Assembly (NCBI RefSeq): GCF_040729435.1
Contig: NZ_CP160398.1
Location: 5,933,001 to 5,997,000 of the forward strand
DNA: 64,000 nucleotides
From: Pseudomonas sp. HOU2
GTDB lineage: Bacteria > Pseudomonadota > Gammaproteobacteria > Pseudomonadales > Pseudomonadaceae
Reading direction: 5' to 3'
Position 1 is the stretch's first letter; each line of letters opens with the position of its first letter. The notes beneath the pieces were generated by a model. The model did no database searches. It was not told where the DNA came from and saw nothing but the letters and a program-made list of their open reading frames with translations. This document shows, one piece after another, positions 26,558-33,944 of this stretch. The position numbers were made by a program, and so were the translations under genes.

Positions 26558-28501
26558 TCAGGCACCATCAAGCGTGCGGCGGACCTTGTCCAGCAGTTCG
26601 CTGATCTGGAAGGGTTTGACCAGCATTTCCATGCCGCTGCCCAGAAACACCTGACGATTGATCGCGGTCTCGGCGTAACCGGTCATGAACAGAATTGGCA
26701 GGCTTTCACGCCAGCCCCGCGCCACGTCCGCCAGTTCCCGGCCGCTCATGCGCGGCAGACCGACGTCGCTCAGCAGCAGGTCGATCGTCGGGTCATTCTG
26801 CAAACGCTCCAGCGCGGTTTCGATATCCGCCGCCTGGGTGCAGCGATAACCGGCATCCTCCAGCACTTCGGTGACGAACATGCGCACCGCCGGCATGTCC
26901 TCGACGATCAGCACGTGCTCGCCCGAACCCTGCGGATCGACAACCACCGGCGCGATATCCGCTCCGGTCGGGTCGCTGGTGGCCGGCAGCATGATCGTCA
27001 CTTCCGTACCGCGCCTTGCCACGCTGCGGATATGTGCATCGCCACCGGACTGGCGGGCGAAACCGTAGATGGTCGACAGCCCTAACCCGGTGCCCTGACC
27101 CAGCGGCTTGGTGGTGAAGAACGGGTCGAACACCTTGTCGATCACACTGTGCTCGATGCCAGTGCCATCGTCGCGTACCGACAACGCGACATACGCGCCA
27201 TCGGCCATGTTCGGATCGCCATGGGAATACGCGGCATAGGTGTTGACCCAGATATTGCCGCCCTTGGGCAGCGCATCGCGGGCGTTGATCACCAGATTCA
27301 GCACCGCGCTTTCCAGTTGCACCGGATCGACCAGGGCGATCGCCGGTTTGTTGGTCAGCTCAAGTTTGAGGGTGATGCGTTCGCCGATGGTGCGCATCAG
27401 CAATTCTTCCAGCGAGCGCACCTGCTCGTTAATGTCCACCGGTCGCGTGTCCAGCGGCTGCTGACGGGCGAAGGCCAGCAGACGATGAGTGAGGGAGGCT
27501 GCACTCATCGCCGAATTCAGTGCGGCTTCGGCGTAGAACTGCACCTTGTCCGGCCGTGCATCGGCCATGCGTTTCTGGATCAGTTCGAGGCTGGTGATGA
27601 TCCCGGTCAGCAGGTTGTTGAAGTCGTGGGCGATGCCCCCGGTGAGCTTGCCCAGTGCGTCCATCTTCTGCACTTGCAGCAACTGCGATTCGGCGCGCAC
27701 CCGCTCGGCAACTTCCTTGGCCAGTTGTGTGGTGGTGTCGTCCAGCTGTGCCAGGTGCGAGCGCTCGCGGTGGCGATGCTCGGTGACATCTTCGACGAAT
27801 ACCAGGCTCAGCTGCGGTGTGCGGTATGGCGAAATCTGCCATTCGGTTTCGCGAATCTCGCCCTGCACGCGCATGTTCAGCGTGCCTTTCCAGCGTTCGC
27901 CATCGACCAGTCGCAGGCGCAGCTCATTGAGGATTGCGCTCTGGTTTTGGTCAAAGCATTCGCTGAGGGTGTCCAGGGCGCGGTTGTCCTGAATCATCTG
28001 CGCAAAGGCGTGGTTGCACTCGTGCACTTTGAGGTTGGCATCCAGCACGGCAATCGGCGCCGAGACATTGACGAAAATCTCGCGGAAACGTGCCTCGCTC
28101 TCGCGCAGCGCGTTTTCCGTGTCGCGCACCCGCAGCAGGGTGCGCAGGGTCGCCAGCAGCACGTCCGGGTCCACCGGGTGGATCAGGTAGGCATCGGCGC
28201 CGGCGTCGAGGCCGGTAATGATGTCGCCGGTCTGGATCGACGCGGCGGACACGTGGATCACCGGCAGCAACGCGGTGCGTGCATCGGCGCGCAGGATCCG
28301 CACGATATCGAAGCCGCTCATGTCCGGCAGGTTGACGTCGAGGATCAGTGCATCGAGAACCTCGCTCGCGATCAGCGCCAGGCCCTCGCTGCCAGTACCG
28401 GCTTCCAGCACCTCGTAATCATGACGCTCCAGACGCCGGCGCAAGGCGTAGCGGGTGGCGGCGTTGTCGTCGACGATCAATAGACGGATGTCACGTTTCA
28501 T
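26558..28501 (-). CDS. Hybrid histidine kinase (REC-PAS-HisKA-HATPase-REC) of the stressosome operon
   Basis: A 647-aa soluble protein. An N-terminal receiver (RLLIVDDNAATRYAL) has acceptor Asp55. A PAS region spans about 125-250, and the H-box GGIAHDFNNLL has His292. The ATPase boxes include LNLVINARDAL and GTGLGLSTIYGF. A C-terminal receiver has Asp579 in LLLSDVGLP. Its start overlaps the stop of the preceding kinase by 11 bp, so it is the last gene of the rsb operon. Two receivers and one kinase core suggest a phosphorelay in which the N-terminal receiver takes input from the neighbouring kinase. The 3' end touches a repeat array. Confidence 0.87.
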   Translation of the reverse strand: MKRDIRLLIVDDNAATRYALRRRLERHDYEVLEAGTGSEGLALIASEVLDALILDVNLPDMSGFDIVRILRADARTALLPVIHVSAASIQTGDIITGLDAGADAYLIHPVDPDVLLATLRTLLRVRDTENALRESEARFREIFVNVSAPIAVLDANLKVHECNHAFAQMIQDNRALDTLSECFDQNQSAILNELRLRLVDGERWKGTLNMRVQGEIRETEWQISPYRTPQLSLVFVEDVTEHRHRERSHLAQLDDTTTQLAKEVAERVRAESQLLQVQKMDALGKLTGGIAHDFNNLLTGIITSLELIQKRMADARPDKVQFYAEAALNSAMSAASLTHRLLAFARQQPLDTRPVDINEQVRSLEELLMRTIGERITLKLELTNKPAIALVDPVQLESAVLNLVINARDALPKGGNIWVNTYAAYSHGDPNMADGAYVALSVRDDGTGIEHSVIDKVFDPFFTTKPLGQGTGLGLSTIYGFARQSGGDAHIRSVARRGTEVTIMLPATSDPTGADIAPVVVDPQGSGEHVLIVEDMPAVRMFVTEVLEDAGYRCTQAADIETALERLQNDPTIDLLLSDVGLPRMSGRELADVARGWRESLPILFMTGYAETAINRQVFLGSGMEMLVKPFQISELLDKVRRTLDGA

Positions 28502-29366
28502 CGACGTTCTCCAAGGCGAGCGCCAGTGGAATGATCACGAAAAAGGTCGAGCCGACCCCAGGGGCGCTGTCCATCCCCACCTCGCCGCCGAGCAGGGCGG
28601 CGAAGCGCTTGCACAGCGACAGGCCGAGACCGGTGCCGCGCAGGCGTTTCTGCAATGGCGAGTCGACCTGCGAGAAGTCCTCGAACAATGCACCATGCAG
28701 CTCCGGCGCGATACCGATACCGGTGTCGCTGACGGCGAAGCGGACTTTGTCCGAGCCTTCCAGGCGCGCTGAGACCCGCACTTCACCACGGGTGGTGAAC
28801 TTCAGCGAGTTGGAAATGAAGTTGCGCAGGATCTGCGCGAGTTTCTTGTCGTCGGTGTACAGGCGCGGCAGGCCGACCGGTTCTTCGAAGATCAGGTCCA
28901 CTGCCGAAGCGTCGACAATCGGCCGGAACATCCCGCGCAGGGCGGAGAACAGGTCGAACATGTCGAACCATGCCGGAGAAATGGTGATCCGCCCGGCTTC
29001 GATCTTCGCCAGATCGAGCAAGTCATCGACCATGTCGCTGAGTTCACGCGCGGCGCTGCTGACGAACGCCACCTGCTTGTGCTGCTCGGGGCTGAGCGGG
29101 CCGTCGAGTTCGTCGGCGAGCAAACTGTTGATGCTCAGGATCGAGCCCAGCGGGGTGCGGAACTCATGGCTCATGTACGACAGGAAGCGGCTTTTCAGGT
29201 CCGAGGCCTGCCTCAGCTCTTCGGCCTGGGTGTCGAGTTCGGCGTAGAGCGCCAGCACGCCCTGGTTGGTCTCGTCGAGTTCCTCGCGCAGGGCCGCGGT
29301 CTCGCTCTGCAATCGGGCGATCAGCGCAGCCTGTTCGGCGGCATTCAGGGGTGGCGACTCAGCCAT
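28491..29366 (-). CDS. Soluble sensor histidine kinase of the stressosome operon
   Basis: A 291-aa protein starting MAESPPLNAAEQ. The start at 29366 is chosen because GGAGG lies 6 nt upstream; a TTG 18 bp earlier is a weaker option. Residues 10-60 form a Glu/Ala-rich coiled coil (AALIARLQSETAALREELDE). The H-box SHEFRTPLGSILSINSLL has His67, followed by an ATPase domain (LRNFISNSLKFT, GTGLGLSLCKRFAALLGGE). No sensor or membrane domain is present, so the input is likely a protein partner. It overlaps the phosphatase gene by 8 bp and the hybrid kinase gene by 11 bp. Confidence 0.86.
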   Translation of the reverse strand: MAESPPLNAAEQAALIARLQSETAALREELDETNQGVLALYAELDTQAEELRQASDLKSRFLSYMSHEFRTPLGSILSINSLLADELDGPLSPEQHKQVAFVSSAARELSDMVDDLLDLAKIEAGRITISPAWFDMFDLFSALRGMFRPIVDASAVDLIFEEPVGLPRLYTDDKKLAQILRNFISNSLKFTTRGEVRVSARLEGSDKVRFAVSDTGIGIAPELHGALFEDFSQVDSPLQKRLRGTGLGLSLCKRFAALLGGEVGMDSAPGVGSTFFVIIPLALALENVDET

Positions 29367-30375
29367 GGGCGGCCTCCAGGGCAACGACCAGCACCGTTAC
29401 ATCGTCGCGCCCGCGACAGAAGTCGCGATGCAGGACGCTGGCTATCACGGCGGGATGGCGATGCACCAGACCGGGGTAGTCTTGAAGGTTCCAACGGGAC
29501 TGCAAGCCGTCGCTGTACATGATCAATAGATGTCCGTTCACGTGAGCATAGTCAAAGGGCTGGGCTTTCCGGTACTGGCCGCCGACGATGCCCGGATGCG
29601 AAGCCAGGCCTCGCGATTTGTCGGCGGCGATCAGGCAGGCACCGATATTGCCGACGCCGGTAAAGGTCAGGCTGTCGCGGGCGGCATTGAACTGCGCGAA
29701 TGCGGCGGCGCCGCCACGGCTGCCGATCATGTCGCGGTGCATGTCCTCCATCAGCAGCACCGGGCTGGCGAACGGCGTCTGGGCGAACACCCGCTCGCCG
29801 GCCTTGGCCGCGCGTTCGGCATCTTCACCGTGGCCAAGACCGTCGATCACCAGTGCGCTGACGCTGGCGCCGTTGTACGCCAGATGCCAGGTGTCGCCAC
29901 ACGCCGGATCGTTGTGCAGCGAATGCTGGCTGACGCCGTAACGCAAGTCGGGCTGCCGGTCGCTGCGTGGATACAAACGCGCCAGCAGCACCGCGCCACG
30001 GGCGTCGGCGTGCACGTCGAACACTTCGGTCTGGCGTGCCACCGCACCCAGACCGATGCCCTGAGTGCCGCCGGTAGAAAAGCCGTCGGTCAGGCAGGCG
30101 TCCAGATCAAAGCCCAGGGCGCGATCGATCGCGAGCATTTCGATGCCGAATCCACCGGGACGCGGCAACAGACGCAGGTGAAACTCGCCGCGACTGGCAT
30201 GCTTGAGTATGTTGCTCGCCAGTTCGGTGGCGACCAGCGCCACACGTCCGGCATCGGTTGCATCAAAGCCATGTTGCTCGGCGAGCCGTTGCGCGGTACG
30301 CCGGGCATGGCCGATCTGGCTGCTGTCTTCGATCAGCAGCACCTGGGTCAGCGACCCCGCGATATTCATGTCCAT
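29359..30375 (-). CDS. Two-domain RsbW-like ATPase/PP2C phosphatase (RsbX-like)
   Basis: A 338-aa protein joining two activities. Residues about 15-135 are a GHKL anti-sigma-kinase-type ATPase: N-box ALVATELASNILKHA with Glu51 and Asn55, G2-like GGTQGIGLGAV at 102-112. Residues about 140-335 are a PP2C/SpoIIE-type phosphatase with metal Asp178 (VIDGLGHG), Asp289 (MYSDGLQSRW) and Asp324-Asp325 (GRDDVTVLVV). In Bacillus RsbX dephosphorylates RsbR and RsbS and has no ATPase part. Here the fusion sits exactly where rsbX would be, after rsbT. It overlaps rsbT by 10 bp and the kinase gene by 8 bp. Confidence 0.85.
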   Translation of the reverse strand: MDMNIAGSLTQVLLIEDSSQIGHARRTAQRLAEQHGFDATDAGRVALVATELASNILKHASRGEFHLRLLPRPGGFGIEMLAIDRALGFDLDACLTDGFSTGGTQGIGLGAVARQTEVFDVHADARGAVLLARLYPRSDRQPDLRYGVSQHSLHNDPACGDTWHLAYNGASVSALVIDGLGHGEDAERAAKAGERVFAQTPFASPVLLMEDMHRDMIGSRGGAAAFAQFNAARDSLTFTGVGNIGACLIAADKSRGLASHPGIVGGQYRKAQPFDYAHVNGHLLIMYSDGLQSRWNLQDYPGLVHRHPAVIASVLHRDFCRGRDDVTVLVVALEAAHG

Positions 30376-30770
30376 CGGGTGATCGTTATTCGCGTGCCCT
30401 TACCGGGCTCCGTGTCCAGTTCGAACTCCTCGACCAGCCGTTTGGCGCCGGTCAGGCCCAGGCCCATGCCGCTGCCGGAGGTCCAGCCGTCGGTCATCGC
30501 CAGTTTGATATCGGCAATACCGGGGCCCTCGTCGCGGAACGTCAGGCGCAGACCGATCTTGTGATCTTCATCGAGAATCTGCCAGTCCATGTCGCCGCCG
30601 CCACCGTACACCATGGTGTTGCGGGCCAGTTCGCTGACCGCCGTGACCATTTTGGTCAGGTCGATCAGGCGCATCCCGCATTCGGTAGCCAGTTTGCGGG
30701 CGGTCTGGCGTGCGAGCACGACATCCTGCTCGATATGAATGGGTTGAGTACCGCTGCTGCGTACGGTCAT
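30366..30770 (-). CDS. rsbT: RsbT-like serine/threonine kinase
   Basis: A 134-aa GHKL kinase of the RsbT type. The N-box is TAVSELARNTMVYGG with Glu48 and Asn51, the G1 box is RDEGPGI at 79-85 and the G2 box is SGSGMGLGLTGAKRL at 98-112. RsbT phosphorylates RsbR and RsbS inside the stressosome, is then released and activates a PP2C output. It overlaps rsbS by 4 bp (ATGA), the usual arrangement. Confidence 0.9.
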   Translation of the reverse strand: MTVRSSGTQPIHIEQDVVLARQTARKLATECGMRLIDLTKMVTAVSELARNTMVYGGGGDMDWQILDEDHKIGLRLTFRDEGPGIADIKLAMTDGWTSGSGMGLGLTGAKRLVEEFELDTEPGKGTRITITRWT

Positions 30771-31129
30771 TGCCGGTTTACTCGTTCCTGCAGCAGTTTC
30801 ATCCCGCGCTCGACGTTCAGTGCGGTGCTGACACCCGGCAGGGTCAGGCCGAGTTCGACCAGGGTGATCGCCACCGCCGGCTGCATGCCGACCAGCATGG
30901 TTTCGGCGTCCATGATTTTCGACAGACCGGAGATGGTGCTGATCATCCGGCCAATGAACGAGTCGACCATGTCCAGCGCCGAGATGTCGATCAGCACACC
31001 ACGCGCCGAGGTATTGCTGATGCGCTCGGACAAGTCGTCCTGCAAGGTGAGGGCGAGTTGGTCATGCATGTCGACCTGAATGGTCACCAGCAGAAACTTG
31101 CCCATTTGAAGAATCGGGATACGTTCCAT
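30767..31129 (-). CDS. rsbS: RsbS-like STAS stressosome core protein
   Basis: A 120-aa single STAS domain. The phosphorylation site is Ser57 in LIDISALDMVDSFIGR, matching Ser59 of Bacillus RsbS. The second conserved block, LVGMQPAVAITLVELGLTLPG, is also RsbS-like. It sits 4 bp downstream of rsbR and overlaps rsbT. In the complex RsbS holds RsbT until phosphorylated. Confidence 0.92.
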   Translation of the reverse strand: MERIPILQMGKFLLVTIQVDMHDQLALTLQDDLSERISNTSARGVLIDISALDMVDSFIGRMISTISGLSKIMDAETMLVGMQPAVAITLVELGLTLPGVSTALNVERGMKLLQERVNRQ

Positions 31130-31133
31130 CGGC

Positions 31134-31985
31134 TCAGACCGCTTTGCCGAGGCTGATGCCCAGGCGGGAGAGGGCGAGCTTCAGTGCGTCGGCCAGATTG
31201 GCCTTGGTCACCACGCCTTGCAGGTCGAGGCCCAGGTGGACGATGGTCTGGGCGATTTGCGGACGCACACCGCTGATGATGCAGTCGGCACCCATCAGAC
31301 GAATCGCGGTCACAGTTTTCAGCAGGTGCTGCGCGACCAGGGTGTCGACGGTGGGGACGCCGGTGATGTCGATGATGGCGATTTCCGAACCGGTGTCGAC
31401 GATGCGTTGCAGCAAGGACTCCATCACCACTTGGGTACGTTGCGAATCGAGGGTGCCGATCATCGGCAGCGCCAGCACACCGTCCCACAGCTTGACCACC
31501 GGCGTGGACAATTCCAGCAGTTCTTCCTGCTGACGCTTGATCACCGCTTCACGGGACTTCTGGAAAGTGCGGATGGTGTGCATGCCGAAGGCGTCGAACA
31601 GTTCGGAAATTTCCCAGAGTTGTTCGGCGAGCAGCGCTGGCTGTTCTTTATAGTGCGCTTGCAGCAGGGCAAACAGCGGGCCCTTCAGGGCGAAGATGAA
31701 ACTGGCGGTCTGTTGCGAATCCTGACCGAGCTGGGCACGGCTATGCGAGAGCTTTTCGAGGAACTGGCGGGTGCCTTCCCAACCCGGCGCGTTGATGTTG
31801 CTGCCGTTGTCACCCTGCAGGCCGTTGATCACCAGCTGCAGGAATTCGCTGGTCTGCTGTTGCAGGTCATGGTCTTTGAGGTTACGGGTGGCGCCGCTGG
31901 CTTCCAGGCCGTTGATCCATTCGCTCAGCAGTTGTGGTTGTTTGTTCTTCATCGCATCGAGTGTGCTGTTCTGCAGTGCTGCCAT
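31134..31985 (-). CDS. rsbR: RsbR-like stressosome sensor protein
   Basis: A 283-aa protein. The N-terminal 150 residues are helical and globin-like in spacing (LLSEWINGLEASG, EISELFDAFGMHTIRTFQ) but have no clear haem His. The C-terminal STAS domain keeps both RsbT target sites: Thr215 in ITGVPTVDTLVAQ and Thr247 in VRPQIAQTIVHLGLDL, equivalent to Thr171 and Thr205 of Bacillus RsbRA. It is the first gene of a six-gene operon. A single rsbR paralogue is present, so a homogeneous shell is expected. The stress signal is not evident from sequence. Confidence 0.91.
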   Translation of the reverse strand: MAALQNSTLDAMKNKQPQLLSEWINGLEASGATRNLKDHDLQQQTSEFLQLVINGLQGDNGSNINAPGWEGTRQFLEKLSHSRAQLGQDSQQTASFIFALKGPLFALLQAHYKEQPALLAEQLWEISELFDAFGMHTIRTFQKSREAVIKRQQEELLELSTPVVKLWDGVLALPMIGTLDSQRTQVVMESLLQRIVDTGSEIAIIDITGVPTVDTLVAQHLLKTVTAIRLMGADCIISGVRPQIAQTIVHLGLDLQGVVTKANLADALKLALSRLGISLGKAV

Positions 31986-32235
31986 GTGCCTGTTGCTCCG
32001 TAGCGTATTGGGGCCGGTTCTGTAAAAAATGACCGGTGCGAAGTCAGTGACCTTTGCCGTTCAAAATAGTTGTTCAGGTGCGCAAGGATATTTTTGATCC
32101 GGCGCAAGGAATGCCCCGGTAACTCTAGTCGGCGCCCCTCGAACCAGCGATGTTTTGAACGTTGGCACCGTAGCGGCTTCGAATATACAAGGCCGGCGGG
32201 TTGGAGTCGCGCCAGCATTGAAAAACGAGGTGGCT

Positions 32236-32505
32236 ATGAACGAGCAATCGCAACAGCAGCAGAGACCGGATGCCGAACCGATCAATCGCAACGACCCGGC
32301 CATCGACCCGCAAGTGCCGGGCCAGAGCCCGCCAACGCAACCCACGGGTGGCACCGAGCAAGCGCCAAGCGCCGATCCGGCAGTGGATCAGAAGAACAAA
32401 CACACTGACAACGACAACGAGTTCAGTCCGGGGTTTGAACCTGAGCCCGATCGTCCGAAGCCCGGTGAAAAAACCGATGCCGACATCGACACCGACGGCG
32501 GTTGA
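32236..32505 (+). CDS. Small disordered acidic protein
   Basis: An 89-aa protein, MNEQSQQQQRPDAEPINRND at the start. It is rich in Pro, Gln, Asp and Glu with no hydrophobic core, and ends EKTDADIDTDGG. It looks intrinsically disordered. The start at 32236 follows GAGGTGGCT (GAGG 6 nt upstream). A strong terminator follows at 32521. It is divergent from the rsb operon. Similar short acidic proteins are common and uncharacterised in pseudomonads. Confidence 0.68.
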   Translation: MNEQSQQQQRPDAEPINRNDPAIDPQVPGQSPPTQPTGGTEQAPSADPAVDQKNKHTDNDNEFSPGFEPEPDRPKPGEKTDADIDTDGG

Positions 32506-32520
32506 TCGCGCTGAAACGAC

Positions 32521-32551
32521 AAAAGGCCGCATTCAATGAATGCGGCCTTTT
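32521..32551. terminator. Rho-independent terminator, probably bidirectional
   Basis: The arms AAAAGGCCGCATTCA and TGAATGCGGCCTTTT form a perfect GC-rich stem with a short loop, with A-runs and T-runs on either side. It serves the convergent genes ending at 32505 (plus) and 32569 (minus). Confidence 0.9.
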
Positions 32552-32568
32552 GCTGTACAGCACCCGGA

Positions 32569-33090
32569 TTATTTGCTCGGGTGTTTGGCTTGCAGCTCTT
32601 TGGCGGCAGTCAGGTGTTTTTCCAGCGCCGGGAGCATTTTCTGCGCGAAGGCTTTCAGCTCTGTAGCGCCCTTGGTCTTGTCGTCGGTCACGGTGTTGGC
32701 TTCTTTCTTGAACAGTTCGATGGTTTCTTCGTGGGCCTTGACCTGGTTGTTGGCGTAGGCCGCGTCGAAGGATTCATCGCGCATATCGAGGATTTTTTCC
32801 TTGGCCTGCTTGACTAGGGTGGTGGAGTCCGGGACTTCGATGTCATTGGCCTTGGCAATGCTGGCCAGCTCATCGTTGGCCTTGCTGTGGTCGGTGATCA
32901 TCATGTTGGCAAAAGCCTTGATGTCAGCGGACTGGCTTTTTTCCAGGGCCAGGCGGCTGGTTTCGATCTCCGCAATGCCGCCCGCTGCGGCGTTGTCGAC
33001 GAAACTGTTGGAAGTGGCAGCGAAAGCACTGCCCATGCCGGCACTCAGGGCGACAGCCAGAACGAGATGACGCAGGTTGAATCCGTCCAT
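32569..33090 (-). CDS. DUF4142 exported protein
   Basis: A 173-aa protein, MDGFNLRHLVLAVALSAGMGSAFA, a signal peptide. The mature domain is a four-helix bundle of ferritin-like layout: FVDNAAAGGIAEIETSRLALEKS, IKAFANMMITDHSKANDEL, AYANNQVKAHEETIELFKKEA. It shows conserved Glu and His at the expected positions of DUF4142. GGAGAAAAACC precedes the ATG at 33090; a longer in-frame start at 33297 would hide the signal peptide. DUF4142 proteins are periplasmic and often stress-induced, but their function is not established. Confidence 0.85.
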   Translation of the reverse strand: MDGFNLRHLVLAVALSAGMGSAFAATSNSFVDNAAAGGIAEIETSRLALEKSQSADIKAFANMMITDHSKANDELASIAKANDIEVPDSTTLVKQAKEKILDMRDESFDAAYANNQVKAHEETIELFKKEANTVTDDKTKGATELKAFAQKMLPALEKHLTAAKELQAKHPSK

Positions 33091-33295
33091 TGGTTTTTCT
33101 CCACGCAGGTTTTTGTGAGCGTTATTCAATGGAGGGAAGGTGACGACCAAAGGTTTTATCGTATTTGCGACAGGGCGACGAACGGCCACCGCTGGTCTGA
33201 CAGGAGGTCGACAGAACGGCCCGACCAAGGCCATTCTGATAACGGGCCAGCGCAATCGGTCGCGTTGGCTGCCGATCAACTGACGGAGGTGTTCC

Positions 33296-33538
33296 ATGCC
33301 GGTGACTCATGACCTGTATCAGGATTTGAAGCTTACGAAGGAAGAGGTCCAGCAAAAACGCACCGAGGATCCATTTCTGGATGCACTGATCAACAAGTAT
33401 TCCCAGGCGGACGCCGAAGTAGTCAAGGCCGAGACGGCGACCTCGGATGCACCCAGCGATGACACCCTGAAGAAACTCAAAGAGAAACGCTTGCAGGTCA
33501 AAGACAAGATCGTCGCGCAGTTGCAGGCGCGATCCTGA
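33296..33538 (+). CDS. YdcH-like (DUF465) small protein
   Basis: An 80-aa helical protein: MPVTHDLYQDLKLTKEEV, then DPFLDALINKYSQADAEVVKAE and a basic tail with LKKLKEKRLQVKDKI. The charge pattern and length fit the YdcH/DUF465 family, whose members form a helical hairpin. GGAGG lies upstream of the ATG. It is divergent from the DUF4142 gene. The role is unknown. Confidence 0.75.
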   Translation: MPVTHDLYQDLKLTKEEVQQKRTEDPFLDALINKYSQADAEVVKAETATSDAPSDDTLKKLKEKRLQVKDKIVAQLQARS

Positions 33539-33646
33539 CCGTCAGTCGCGTCACCGACCCTGGTTGGTGAATTGACTGGAACGACAGCCACCAACGGCAC
33601 CTCGAATGTAAGAGCCTTCATTCAATGACTCTTTGCGAGGTGCCTC

Positions 33647-33811
33647 ATGAACACACCCAGATTCCCCAGTGAAGAGCAGGGCGGCTTCGACCCGGTGCCC
33701 ACACACCCGGAACCCAACAGCCCGGCGCACACCACCACATTTCCCGAAGAGCCGGACGAGGATCTTCCTGAAGACGAGGATCCGGACAAGTTCGATCGAT
33801 CCGGTAACTGA
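33647..33811 (+). CDS. Small acidic Pro-rich protein (54 aa)
   Basis: A 54-aa protein starting MNTPRFPSEEQGGFDPVPTH. It is very acidic at the C-terminus (PEEPDEDLPEDEDPDKFD). GCGAGG lies upstream of the ATG at 33647. There is no hydrophobic segment and no known domain, so it is probably disordered. It resembles the short acidic protein at 32236 in composition, and both flank the DUF4142/YdcH pair. I do not recognise a function. Confidence 0.6.
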   Translation: MNTPRFPSEEQGGFDPVPTHPEPNSPAHTTTFPEEPDEDLPEDEDPDKFDRSGN

Positions 33812-33820
33812 CAGTCCGCT

Positions 33821-33912
33821 ATCGCTGGCAAGCCAGCTCCCACAAGGTTTTGGGTGAGCCGACAGATAACGGATACCCGCAAATCCCTGTGGGAGCTGGC
33901 TTGCCAGCGATG
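33821..33912. repeat. REP-type inverted repeat pair (family 3, GCTGGCAAGCCAGCTCCCAC)
   Basis: ATCGCTGGCAAGCCAGCTCC and the complement GGAGCTGGCTTGCCAGCGAT enclose a loop of about 50 bp. The element lies between the small acidic protein gene and the convergent SMP-30-like gene. Confidence 0.85.
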
Positions 33913-33944
33913 GCGTCAGTCATTCCTGCACACATCCAGCAGGC

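Noticed and set aside
32569..33297. Longer DUF4142 protein starting at 33297
   Set aside because: The extension buries a good signal peptide and overlaps the divergent YdcH-like start region.
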